From Termitomyces sp. T153 (Eukaryota; Basidiomycota; Agaricomycetes; Agaricales; Lyophyllaceae): a stretch of 64,000 nucleotides of DNA. The notes beneath the pieces were generated by a model, which saw nothing but the letters and a program-made list of their open reading frames with translations, made no database searches and was not told the DNA's origin. Below are positions 44,832 to 57,050 of the stretch, piece after piece (within the stretch, counting starts at the first letter, position 1; each line of letters opens with the position of its first letter). The stretch is from the NCBI GenBank assembly GCA_018296165.2, contig JACKQL020000024.1, positions 434,001 through 498,000 of the forward strand, read 5' to 3'. The position numbers were made by a program, and so were the translations under genes.

Positions 44832-47290
44832 TAATATCAGGACTCTACCTTACCCCATCCGTGATGCCCACATTATCTCTGCACACACAATCAAATAACT
44901 CCGATGTCTATGGTCTACCCGTGCCTGGAAACCCTTATGATTTGTATGGCCCTGCCCAATTTGCCAAGGCACATTGAGTCGCGGATCCAACACCAAACGT
45001 CCCCTCCGCTCCAGTTACATTCATACAACGGCTCCCTCCACGGACACCCTCCCCAACTCACACCCAACTCCCAACCCCTCGCGCAAACCGTCAAATCATC
45101 TTCCACCCCACTCTTACCCTCTCCGCCAACTCTGCTCCCTCACACAAAGTTGACCCTGACATCACCCAAAGAACAACATCCTAAAGCCTGGCGACCATCC
45201 GACCAAACGAGCAACAATGTCTCCGGCACCGCGCCAACCCTCCGACCAACAATAATGCCAACCCGCCGCGGAACAATCACCCACTATGCGAGGATCGCCA
45301 GCTACAAAGAGACCACTGAGAACGCGCTTCCCTGAAGCCCGCCTGTGGATCCACCGACCCACCAGCAACCCCGCAGACTGATGAACGCGACTAATCACCA
45401 ACAACATCACCGAACCCTATTATCAACCCCCCCCCAAAGAACTAAACCCTCCGACAACTAGCCCCGAAACCACCAAAATCAAGCTCAACCCAACAACCCC
45501 AACCACAGAACAAGAACCTCAGACCTAGGCTATGCTCCAACCCCAGGACCTGCTTCCGGACCTTGATCGATTCGGCTGTCACCTCTGCCCAACAAATGAA
45601 GGGGCCCCAACACCTCTGACCCGACCCCGACAACCCTGGAACAAGACCAAAACATCCCCAAGCCTCTAGACATTAATAAGGAGAACCACGGCACCCCACT
45701 CCCGACAAGGGACAACTCTGGACCACGCTGCTATTTCACCACCCTCCCCCACACAATCCGGAGCCCCCGACAATGAGGACCCTGGACGCCAAAACCCCCC
45801 CCTGCATGCCACCCCCGAGCCTAAACTCCACCACCAGACTCCGCCACCTCCCACAGAGGAATCCCCAGCATAGGAGCCACCCCAAACTAACTATAGGAAA
45901 CAGGACCCTATACGAAGTAGTTCCCTAAGTACTCTAAATTTGCTGACATGTTCATATAAGGGAGGGAGAAGCCCCACCCTCACCCAGAAAACGATGATCG
46001 GCCGATTAAGCGACCTGATGACCCAAAGGGCACACGCTCCAATATCCTCAAAGGACCTCACCCACCTGGCTCGATGACCCAAACAACCCCACGCCAGCCG
46101 AAACTGCCCGACCAAGACCCCTCCAAACCCTTCAACACAGCTCCAGACCCTGGCGACACGACTCCAGGGCCTCCGCTCCGACCATGACATTTGATTGAGA
46201 GGGCTCACGGCGCCAGCTCGACAATGATGCCCTGGTAGCCCCAACTCCGTGACAAAAATCACCACCCACTCCAAATCCCGCCCCTACACCGGAATATGTC
46301 CACCAAACAGGGACCACATCATCAGAGCATCCAGAAAAGCAAGCGGTGCCTCCCCCACTGCCACCCCCACACTTGCAACAATCTCCGGGCCGCTCTGGGA
46401 ACACCTCAACCCTGCCGCGACTCCCGGGGAGCCCCACTCCAGTGTCTCCCTGTGGCCGACCTCCCTGCTGCCCCAACAACCGTGAACAACCAACAAAACC
46501 CCCACCAAGTGACCCTTGTGTCAACTCCGGGACCACCCACTCCTTCCCCGATGAAGGAATCACCAACCCCCAGACCTCCGAACTCAAGGAAGTATCAGAA
46601 ATACGTAAGACTCCTCTGTCCGTCTCGGGACTTACCTTTGGTCAGGAAAGCAATGTCATGTAAATGACCCGGAACCTCAAATTTTGGCCCCGGACCCAAA
46701 GGAACTGGTCGGGACTGATCACCCCACATCCTGCCCCCTCGATCATCGACACCCCGGAGCACACCAAAGCACCACCCGAAACATGCCCGCCCACAGGCGC
46801 AACACTCCAGAACACGACCCTGACCCAGACCAACTATGCCACGAGGACGAACCTTGCCTCACCAAACCCTGCCAATGAAGAAGGCCCCGCCACCCTCGCC
46901 ACCAGTGCCGGCATAAGGGCCAGACCATGGGAAGACCCCCATTACCCCCCACCAACCGCACTGCCAAGACAACTAAAGCCCCAAACCTGTTGGGCACCGT
47001 GAAAGATTCGAAGGCCCACCCTCCAATACCAATATGGCACACGTCCCCACCACAGACAAAAGAAAACCCCTACACCCCCAGTCAGAATTTCCGAGAATCG
47101 AACTCAATGACACCGCCCAAAATGCCGGGAACCCCACCAGAGAACTCCCACCACCCCCGCCGGACCTCGGGAGCCCTCCTGCAATGCCCCACCCCGTCCT
47201 GACAAACCCCGGGACTAGCCAGCACAGACGGCACTAGCGGGCATAACCCCTGCCTCTGGACTCACTAGGGATTCAACTCCCTCTCACACC
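44832..47290 (+). pseudogene. G1 internal region: degraded gag/protease remnants, no RT or integrase
   Basis: Begins with the PBS (TAATATCAGGACT, one mismatch to the self-primer) and a short gag-like start (VYGLPVPGNPYD). Later a pre-RT-like 'gaagtagttcc..tttgctgacatgtt' segment lies at about 45913-45955. A protease-like PCVNSGT follows (about 46515; Asn where G2 has Asp), then a knuckle-like HQCRHKGQ near 46890. That order is unlike canonical gag-pol. No YxDD, RNase H or D-D-E motif is found. Non-autonomous derivative. Confidence 0.6.
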
Positions 47291-47455
47291 CCTGCGTGTT
47301 TCGCTTACTTCGCCCTCATACAAAACTAAAACCTCCCTTTGCACACCCAGGGACCAAGAAAAGGGCATGTTTTGCGTACAAAAAAATTATTATATACAAC
47401 CAGGCGAGGGAGGCAGCAAGTCCGAGAGCCACAAGAAACGAGGCCCACACCCATC

Positions 47456-48440
47456 TCACTCCCTCCCCGGACCCACCGGCAACCCAACCCCCAGGTCGAC
47501 TTCCATCTGGGCCCGCACCACCGCTAAGACCTCCGCCAACCCCGGCAATGCCTCCCCCATGTCAGCCGCCACCTCCCACCACGACCCCGGGGCCACCGCA
47601 TTGCGTCGCCGATGCCCCGCCAACAACCTCTCCAGTTGTGCCATCCCCTGCTGCAACTCCGGAGGCTGGACTGCGGACCCCTGCGTCAACCCATCCTGAA
47701 TCAACGCGAACGCCACGGAAGCACCGTCCAAGAGGACCCGATGCTCCCACACCCAGCCTAAACCCAGAAAATGAACCGTCAGTAACAAACGGAGGAATGG
47801 GAGACAACTCACGAAGGATCCCCGCGTGCCCCAAAGCGGCCTCGTTGGCCAACCAATCCTCCCTCCGCCTTGCCGCCTCCAGCTCCACCCACAATGCATC
47901 CCCCTCCAGAACTCATCCCCACCCCTCCGCTTCCCCCGTGGGCTGCCCCTCCATCTGCGTCAGATGCTCCCGCAAGCCCCGCACCTCTAATGCTCGCTCC
48001 GTCGCCACGCGCACCGAAGTGTTCCTCTCCCGCTCCATCGCTTCTTTCTCTGTCCGCGCTATGTCACGGTCCTCCCTCGCCTGTCAGAGCTCACCCTCCC
48101 GTACTGCCAATGACATCGTCAAAGCCTCCACCTGCTTGCAAAGAAAGACCTCCGTGATCGAAGGAATCGGCGCGGGGGGACTCGACGACCGTTCCGAGGG
48201 GACGCCCGGGACAGGAGAAAAAAGGGAGGACTCTGGAGGCCCCGCCAACGACTCGCGCCCATGCGGCCTCTTGCTGGGTCCCGCCCCCGAGGGCGGGGAG
48301 GCTCGACGCTTCCCCTGAATCACTGCCGAAGATGCCCCCTTTCCCTTCGGCAACGTGGGACGAAACTTGGTCCATTTCAGAACCCCCGGAAAATCCACCA
48401 CCACCACCATGGACGACTCTACAACAGCTCCGTCAATCAT
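47456..48440 (-). pseudogene. Antisense spliced gene of G1 (coiled-coil protein)
   Basis: From a conserved ATG at 48440 (MIDGAVVESS) the frame runs VVVVDFPGV, GKRRASPPSGAGPSKRPHGR, SITEVFLCKQVEAL, a coiled-coil REREDRD/EKEAMERER-type region and WVELEAARRREDWLANEAA. The intron 47812-47758 (GTGAGT...TTTAG, 55 bp, phase 1) matches the E2 intron in position and phase. The last exon (47757-47456) has HRVLLDGASVAF, LLAGHRRRNA and WWEVAADMGEALPG. In-frame TGAs occur at 48086-48084 and about 47903; the second is shared with G2. An upstream frame (48693-48454, LLNQLKALDVPRGFPKF) ending near GTAAGT may be a further 5' exon. The Cys cluster is missing. Confidence 0.65.
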
Positions 48441-48795
48441 CCGAAAATACAAGTCAACACCACTTACAACTCCGGTCCCTGACGCTAGCATGGCGCCAAC
48501 GCTCAAACTCCTCCCCCCCACTGTCATACACCACCACCTCGTCCGAATCAGTGGGAGGGACTACTGGAACGCTGGGGGAAGACATGACAAATTTTGGGAA
48601 ACCCCGGGGTACGTCCAAAGCTTTTAATTGATTGAGGAGAACCCTGACGAAGCGATGGCCGCGCTTCGACTTCGTCTCCCACACCGCTATCACTCACTGC
48701 GGATTGATCAATATTGCTTGGCTTCAACTCCCATGCCCCGCCAATCCCTGTCCTGCCCCGCATCTCGAAGGGTCTCGACGCTGAAGGGGGGGTGA

Positions 48796-49939
48796 TGTCA
48801 CGACCCGTCCCCTGAACCCCTGCACATTGCCCATCAACCCCCCGAACCCCCAAAAAACCCCCGACGCTCCGCCGAACTTCCGCCCATGCCCCACGCCTAT
48901 TTTGGCTAACTCCGACGCCTCCCCGGTTAACTCCGACGGCCCCCTGGCCAACTTCGGTGCCTTCCCCGCAGCCACTGACACTTACCCTGGATCTCCCAAA
49001 CCCCGAGAACCACCCCCGCTGTTCCCGATCTTTGCCACCCATCATCAACTCAACACCCTGGTTCCTCTGACCTGTTCCGGAGTATCACGACAACCTCGGA
49101 GCAACCCGCGTTCCCAAATGATCCCAACAATGTATCAGCGTGGCCCGACCCTCGATTGCAACCGACACCCGCCCACTCTGTCGAGCTCCGCCAAGCCCCG
49201 CCGCCATAGCCGACGTACCCCAAAGTTCTCTGGTAGTCAGTATATAAGCCGTCAAGTAGCTCTTCGTACTCTAGTCTTGATATTGCTTAACGTTACCTAT
49301 GGTCTGATTGTTTCCTTTTTGTGTTTTGTGTTTTGTTCTCTTTACTCTCAGTCTCCTGGTCTTATCTCAGTCTCCCGGTCTTATCTCAGTCTCCCGGTCC
49401 TGTCCTGTCTCCATTTCACTATTATTCTCATTATCGTCTCATATCTCCACTTGAATCTACTCTTGTTCCATATCATCTCGTCTGACGCTGTCTTGGTGAC
49501 TCCGTCCGACCATTGTGCCCAAGTCTCCATCAACCTTAACGACCTCACGAATTCTGCGATTATGATTACAAACCCTGACACTCCTTTACCAGGTCCGAAC
49601 CTCACTCTTCGCTCGGTCCCGGACTCCATCAGCTCCAAATAATCTCCCATCAAACCCTGGCTCCATTCCCATTGATCACACAGCCGCCTACTCCTTCGCT
49701 TCCACAAATCTCCCATACGGCCTTCTGCCTGAACCCCGCCAAGACCGTCTTGTTTTCTCACAATCCGACTTCTCCGGACCTCCCCGGATCTGTCTGGATC
49801 ACATCCCCCCAACTATCCGCACAAGCCACCAGGGCCCGGAACGTCTTCGAGTGTTCGGTTACCAGTGCAAGGGGATCATGCCCGCCTAGTAAGGACTTGC
49901 CCAGTGCAGCTGAGCCCCCGAGGTCAGCGGGACCTGACA
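48796..49939 (+). mobile_element. Middle LTR of the G array, shared by G1 and G2
   Basis: 1144 bp, TGTCACGACCCG to GGGACCTGACA. Preceded by the G1 polypurine tract (CTGAAGGGGGGGTGA, 48781-48795) and followed by the G2 primer site (TAATATCAAGACT, 49940). It therefore acts as 3' LTR of one unit and 5' LTR of the next. Confidence 0.92.
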
Positions 49940-52900
49940 TAATATCAAGACTCTACCTTACCCCATCCATGATGCCTGCATTATCTCCGCACACACGATC
50001 AAATAACTCCGATGTCTATGGTCTACCCATGCCTGGAAACCCTTATGATTCATATGGCCCTGCCCAATTTGCCGAGGCACATTGAGTCGCGGATCCGACA
50101 CCAAACGTCCCCTCTGCTCCGGTTACATCCATACAATGGCTCCCCCCACGGACACCCTCCCCAACTCACACCCAACCTCCAACCCCTTGCGCAAACTGTC
50201 AAATCATCCCCCACCCCACCCTTACCCTCTCTGCCAACTCTGTTCCCTCACACAAAGTTGACCCCAACACCACCCAAAGAACAGCATTCCAAAACCTGGC
50301 AACCATCTGACCAAATGAGCGACAAAGTCTCTGGCACCACACCAACCCTCTGACAAACAATAATGCCAACCCACCGTGAAACCGTCACCTATTGTGCGAA
50401 GGATTGCCAGCCACAATGAGACCGCTGAGAATGCGCTTCCCCAAAGCCTGCCTGTGGATCCACTGACCCACTAGCAACCCCACAGACTGACAAATGCGAC
50501 TAATCACCAACAACATCACCAAACCCTACTATCGACCACCCGACCCTCACCCCAATCACCCCCAAGGAACTATGCCCTCCGACAACTAGCCCCAAAACCA
50601 CCGAAATTAAGCTCGACCCAACACCCCCAACAACAGAGCAGGAACCCCAGACCTAGGCTACGCTCTAACCCCAGAACCCACTTCCAGACCTTGGTCGACT
50701 CGGCTGTCACCTCTGCCCAACAAATAAAGGGGCCCCAACACCTCCGACCTGACCCCGACAACCCCAGAACAAGATCAAGACATCCCCGAGCTTCTAGACG
50801 GTCAGGAAAAGAATGGCTATGCACCCTCCACCCCGCCACCTGAAGCACAGCCCCAAAGTTAATGAGGAGGACCATAGCACCCCACTCCCGACAAGGGACA
50901 ACTCTGGACCACGCCACTATTTCAACACCTTCTCCCACACCATCCGGAACCCCCGACAATGAGGACCCTGAACGCCGAACCTCCCCGCATGCCACCCCCA
51001 AACCTAAACTCCACCCCCAGACCCTGCTGCCTCCCACGAAGGAACCCCCAGCATAGGAGCCACCCTGAACTAACTATAGGAAAAAGGACCCTATACAAAG
51101 TAGTTCCCCCAAGTACTCTGAACTCGCTGACATGTTCATATAAGGGAGGGAGAAGCCCCACCACCATCCAGAACATGTCGACCAGCCACTCAAGCAACCT
51201 GACAACCCAAAGGGCACACGCTCCGATATCCTTAAAGAACCTCCCCCACCTGGCTCGACAACCCAAACAACCCCGCACCAGCCCAAAACTGCCCAACCCA
51301 CCCCTCTGACCCCCTCCAAACCCCTCAACACAGCTCCGGACCCTGGCAACATGACTCCAGGGCCTCCGCTCTGACTATGACATTTGATCAAGGGAACTCA
51401 TGGCGCCAGCCCAACAACGATGCTCTGGTAGCCCCAACTCCGCGACATAAATCACCACCCGCTCCGAATCCCACCCCTATGCTGGAATATGTCCGTTGAA
51501 CAGGGACCACATCATCGGAGCACCCAGAAGCAAGCCACATACGAAGTATCCTCTTTGGAGTACCCAGAAGCAGGCCACACACAAAGTAATCTCTCAGAGT
51601 ACCCTAAAGGTTGCTGATGCCTTCCCCAAGAAGCGAGCGGTGCCTCTCCCCACTGCCACCCCCACACTTGCAACAATCTCCAGGCTGCTCCGGAACACGA
51701 ATGAAGAGTTGCCTCAACCCTGCCGCAACTCCCAGGGAGTCCCACTCCAGTGCCTCCCCACGACTGACTTCCCCGCCGCCCCCCAACAATCGTGAACAAC
51801 CATCTTCCCCCATCCAAGCTCAGCTCCAGGAGCCACCGCCACTCCTGCACGACAACTCCGCTGCTCTGCAAAAAACCCCACTCCGGAGCTCCCTCTCCGA
51901 TTCGCGACACAACCCCACTTGCAAGTTAAGACCCAACCCCAACCCCCGCATCAGCTCCCGACCCCTGGTACTCGCGCTTGGAACTGCGGACCGGCAAAGT
52001 GCACCTCAGACCCCTTCCTCAGCCCACACCTCCCCCAAAGCCAACACAACCAACAAACCCCCACCAAGTGACCCTTGTGTCGACTCTGGGACTGCCCACT
52101 TCTTCCCCAATGAAGGGACCACTGACCCCCAGGAAGGAACAACCCTCGGAACAAGCCCCGAAGCATCTCCACTGAGGCGAGCCACTCCCCAACCAACCCC
52201 CACCCACGCTGCCCCTGCCCAAAAGAAACATCCACCAACACAACTCCAACAGACCTCCAAACTCAATGGAGTGTCAGAAATACATAAGACCCCTCTGTCC
52301 GTCTTGGGACCTACCTTTGGTCAGGAAAGCAATGTCACGTAGATGACCCGGAACCTCAAATTTTGGCTCCGGACCCAAAGGAACTGGTCGGAACTGATCA
52401 CCCCACATCCTGCCCCCTCGGTCATTGACACTCCGGAGCACACCAAAGCGCCACTTGAACATGCCCGCCCACAGACGCAACACTCCGGAACACGACCTCA
52501 ACCCGGACCAACTATGCCGCAAGGATGAACCTTGCCCCACCAACCCCCACCAATGAAGAGGGCCCCACCGCCTTTGCCACCAGTGCTGGCATAAGGGCCA
52601 GATCACGGGAAGACCTGCGCCCCCCCCTGCCAACCGCACTGCCAAGAAGACCAAAGCCCCAAACCTGCTGGACACCCGTGAAAGATTTGAAGGTCTGCCC
52701 TCCGGTACCAACACGGCGCACATCCCCACCGCAGACTAAAGAAAACCCCTACACCCCTGGTCAGAAATTCCGAGAATTGAACTCAATACAACACTCCGAA
52801 ATGCTACGGAACTCCACCGGAGAACTCCCACCACCCCTGCCAAACCTCGGGAGCCCTCCCTGCGATGCCCCGCCCCATCCTGACAAACCCCGGGACTAGC

Positions 52901-53130
52901 CAGCACAGACGGCACTAGTGGGCATAACCCCCGCCTCTGGATTCATTAGGGATTCAACTCCCTCTCACACCCCTGCGTGTTTTGCTTACTTCGCCCTCAT
53001 ACAAACTAAAACCTCACTTCACATGCCCAGGGACCAAGAAAAGGACATGTTCGCGTACAAAAATTATATATATACAAAAGGCGAGGGAGGCAGCAAGTCC
53101 GAAAGCAACAAAAAATGGGGCCTGCACCCA
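49940..53130 (+). pseudogene. G2 internal region: degraded gag/protease remnants
   Basis: Co-linear with G1 (VYGLPMPGNPYDSYGP start; pre-RT-like block near 51090). It carries extra sequence at about 51540-51640 with further 'gaagta/aaagta...gagtaccc' pieces. Protease-like PCVDSGTAHFF lies near 52075 and CHQCWHKGQ near 52570. No reverse transcriptase, RNase H or integrase. All frames are short or broken. Confidence 0.58.
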
Positions 53131-53132
53131 CC

Positions 53133-55339
53133 TCACTCCCTCCCCGGACCTCCCGGCAACCCTATCCCCAGGTCGACTTCCATCTGGGCCCACACCACCA
53201 CTAAGACCTCTGCCAACCCCGGCAACGCCTCCCCCACGTCAGCCGCCACCTCCCACCACGACCCTGGGGCCACCGCATTGTGTTGCTGATGCCCCGCCAA
53301 CAACCTCTCCAATTGCACCATCCCCTGCTGTCAGGTTCCGCTGACCTCAGGGGCTCAGCTGCACTGGGCGAGTCCTTACTAGGCGGGCATGATCCCCTTG
53401 CACTGGTAACCGAACACTCGAAGACATTCTGGGCACTGATGGCTTATGTGGATAGTTGGTGGGATGTGATCCGGACGGATCCGGGGAGGTCCGGAGAAGT
53501 CGGATTGTGAGAAAACAAGACGGTCTTGGCAGGGTTCAGGCAGAAGACCGTATGGGAGATTTGCAGAAGCGAAGGAGTAGGCAGCTGTGTGATCAATGGG
53601 AACGGAGCCGGGGTTTGATGGGAGATCATTTGGAGTTGATGGAGTCCGGGACCGAGCAAAGAGTGAGGTTCGGACCTGGTAAAGGAGTGTCAGGGTTTGT
53701 AATCGTAATCGCGGAGTTTGTGAGGTCGTTAAGGTTGACGAATACTTGGGCATAACAGTTGGACGGAGTCACCAAGACAGCGTCAGACGAGATGATATGG
53801 AACAAGAGTAGATTCGAGTGGAGATACGAGACGATAATGAGAATAATAGCAAAATGGAGACAGGACAGGACTGGGAGACTGAGATAAGACCGGGAGACTG
53901 AGATAAGACCGGGAGACTGAGAGTAAGGAGAACGAAACACAAAACACGAAAAGGAAACAATCAGACCATAGGTAACGTTAAGCAATATCAAGACTAGAGT
54001 ACGAAGAGCTACTCGACGGCTTATATACTGACTACTGGAGAACTTTGGGGTACGTTGGCTGCGGCGGCGGGGCTTGGTGGAGCTCGACGGAGTGGGCGGG
54101 TGTCAGTTGCAATCGAGGATCGGGCCGCACTGATATGTTGATGGGATCATTGGGGAATGCGGGTCGCTCTGAGGTTGTCGTGATACTCCAGAACAGGTCG
54201 GAGGAACCAGGGTGTTGAGTTGATGATGGGTGGCAAAGATTGGGAACAGCGGGGGTGGTTCTCAGGGTTTGGGAGATCCAGGGTAAGTGTCAGTGGCTGC
54301 GGGGAAGGCACCAAAGTTGGCCAGGGGGCCGTCAGAGTTAGCCGGGGAGGCCGGAGTTAGCTGGGGAGGTGTTGGAGTTAGCCGAAATAGGCGCGGGGCA
54401 TGGGCGGAAGTTCGGCGGAGCGTCGGGGGTTCTTTGGGGGTTTGGGGGGTTGATGGGCAACATGCGGGGGTTCAGGGGACGGGTCATGACACCTGCTGCA
54501 ACTCTGGAGGCTGAACCGCAGACCCCTGCATCAACCCGTCCTGAATCGACGCGAACGCTGCAGAGGCACTGTCCAAGAGGACCCAATGCTCCCGCACCCA
54601 GCCTAAACCCAGAAAATGAACCGTCAGTAACAAACGGAGGAACAGGAGACAACTCATGGAGGATTCCTGTGTGCCCCGAAGCGGCCTTGTTGGCCAACCA
54701 GTCCTCCCTCTGCCTCGCCGCCTCCAGCTCCGCCCACAATGCATCCCCCTCCAAAACTCATCCCCGCCCCTCTGCTTTCCCCACGGGCTGCCCCTCCATC
54801 TGTGTCAGACGCTCCCGCAAGCCCTGCACCTCTAATGCTCGCTCCGTTGCCACACGCACCGATGTGTTCCTTTCCTGCTCCATCGCCTCTTTCTCCATCC
54901 GTGCCACGTCACGGTCCTTCCTCACCCGTCGGAGCTCACCCTCCTGTACTGCCAATGACGTCGTCAAAGCCTCCACCTGCTTGCGAAGGAAGACCTCTGT
55001 GATCGAAGGAATAGGCGTGGGGGGACTCAACAACCGTTCCGAGGGAACACCCAGGGTAGGAGAAAAGAGGAGAGACTCCGGAGGCCCTGCCGATGGCTCA
55101 CGCTCATGCAGCCTCTTGCTGGGTCCCACCCTCAAGGGCGGGGAGGCTCAACGCTTCCCACAAATCACCGCTGAGGACACCCCCTTTCCCCGACCACCCT
55201 GCGAAAGCCCCGCCTTCCCCACAGACCGCCCCATGCTCCCCTCCTTTGGCAATGCGGGACAAAACTTGGTCTGCTTTGGGACCCCTGGAAAATCCACCAC
55301 CACCACCACGGACGACTCTACAAAAACCCCATCAGTCAT
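53133..55339 (-). pseudogene. Antisense spliced gene of G2, split by a solo LTR
   Basis: Homologue of the G1 gene. ATG complementary to 55337-55339 (MTDGVFVESS), VVVVVDFPGV, GPSKRLHERE, SITEVFLRKQVEAL, coiled coil (RRVRKDRDVARMEKEA), AELEAARQREDWLANKAA. The intron donor decayed from CGTGAG to CATGAG (near 54657); acceptor TTTAG at 54603-54604. The last exon starts at 54602, is interrupted by the solo LTR (53329-54491) and ends at 53133 (LLAGHQQHNA, WWEVAADVGEAL). There is a TGA at the GKR|ASPP position where G1 has CGA. An upstream frame (55611-55354) is again conserved (LLNQLKALDVPRDFPNF). Confidence 0.65.
53329..54491 (-). mobile_element. Solo LTR of family A inside the G2 antisense gene
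   Basis: 1163 bp, TGTCAGGTTCCGC to GGGTCATGACA, with an exact 5-bp duplication CCTGC (53324-53328 and 54492-54496). CpG-rich. Three 19-bp units are visible in reverse (GGGAGACTGAGATAAGACC). Confidence 0.92.
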
Positions 55340-55697
55340 CCCAAGAAGACAAGTCAACACCACTTACGACTCTGGTCCCTGACACTAGCGCGGCGCCAAC
55401 ACTCAAACTCCTCCCCCCCACTGTCGTACACCACCACCTTGTCCAAATCAGCGGGAGAGACTACTGGAATGCTGGGGGAAGACATGACAAAATTTGGGAA
55501 ATCCCGGGGTACGTCCAAGGCTTTTAATTGATTGAGGAGAACCCTGACAAAGCGGCAGCCACGCTTCGACTTCATCTCCCACGCTGCTATCACTTGCTGC
55601 AGATTGATCAATATTGCTCAGCTTCAACTCCCATGCCCTGCCAATCCCCGTCCTGCTCCCCACATCTCAAAGGGTCTTGATGCTGAAGGGGGGGTGA

Positions 55698-56922
55698 TGT
55701 CATGACCCGTCCCCTGGACCCCCGCACATTGTCCAGCAACCCCCCGATTCCCCAAAACCCCCGACGCTCCGCCAAACTTCCGCCCATGCCCTGTGCCTAT
55801 TTTGGTTAGCGCCGACGCAACCCCAGCTAGCTCCAATGCCTTCCCGGCTAACTCCGATGGCCCCCTGGCCAACTTCGATGCCTTCCCCGCAGCCACTGAC
55901 ACTTACCCTGGATCTCCCAAACCCCGAGAATCACCCCCGCTGTTCCCGATCTTTGCCACCCATCATCAACTTGACACCCTGGTTCCTCCGACCCATTCCG
56001 GAGTATCACGACAACCTCGGAGCAACCCACGTTCCCAAATGATCCCAACAATGTATCAGCGTGGCCCGACCCTCGATTGCAACCGACACCCGCCCACTCT
56101 GTCGAGCTCCGCCAAGCCCTGCCGCCGCAGCCAACGTACCCCAAAGTTCTCCGGTAGTCAGTATATCAGTTGTCGAGTAGCTCTTCGTACTCTAGTCTTG
56201 ATATTGCTTAACGTTACCTATGGTCTGATTGTTTCCTTCTTGTGTTTCGTGTTTTGTGTTTCATGTTTTGTTCTCCTTACTCTCAGTCTCCCGGTCTTAT
56301 CTCAGTCTCCCAGTCTTATCTCAGTCTCCCAGTCTTATCTCAGTCTCCCAGTCTTATCTCAGTCTCCCGGTCTTGTCTTCTCTCCATTTTGTTATCATTC
56401 TCGTTATCGTTTTGTATCTCCACTCGAATCTACTCTTGTTCCATATCGACTCCATTTCATTTCATCTGACGCTGTCTCAGTGACTCCGTCCGGCCGTTGT
56501 GCCCAAGTCTTCCTCAACCTTAACGACCTCACGAACTCCGCAATTATGATTATGAACCCCGACACTCTTTCCCAGACCTGAACCCCACTCTTCGTTTGGT
56601 CCCGGACTCCATCAACTCCAATTGATCTTCCATCAGACTCCAGCTCTGCTCCCATTGATTGTGTAGCTGCCTACTCCTTTGCTTCCGCGAATCTCCCATA
56701 CAGTCTTCTGCCTGAACCCCGCCAAGCCCGTCCCATTTCCTTGCAATCCGACTCCTCCAGACCTCCCCGGATCTGTCCGGATCACATCCCACTGACTATC
56801 CACACAAGCCATCAGTGCCCAGAACACTTTCAAGTGTTTGGTTGCCAGTGCAAGGGGATCACGCCCACCTAGTAAGGACTTGCCCAGTGCAGCTGAGCCC
56901 CCAAGGTCAGCGGAACCTGACA
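55698..56922 (+). mobile_element. Last LTR of the G array
   Basis: 1225 bp, TGTCATGACCCG to GGAACCTGACA, after the polypurine tract GAAGGGGGGGTGA. Five 19-bp units. Right flank ATGTT does not match the left flank CTAGC of the array (43626-43630). Confidence 0.9.
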
Positions 56923-57050
56923 ATGTTGATCCAGACCTTGGAGCTAGGCCTCATGTACTAAGTGTTGTGACTTGTGCCATGTCAAAATAATCAGCTGCTG
57001 TCCAATCTGAAATGCCAAAAATGGTGCTCAGCAATAAGTGGGTCTCATCA
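56923..57050 (-). mobile_element. 3' LTR remnant of element D (C-type LTR)
   Basis: Reverse complement begins TGATGAGACCCACTTATTGC and continues AGCACCATTTTTGGCATT, matching about the first 128 bp of LTR C with many transitions. It is cut at 56922 by the G array. Confidence 0.75.

Noticed and set aside
47296..48318. Long plus-strand frame (340 codons) in G1, and the similar one at 54369-55382 in G2
   Set aside because: Proline/alanine/serine-rich shadow of the antisense gene. The conserved protein text and splice sites are on the minus strand.
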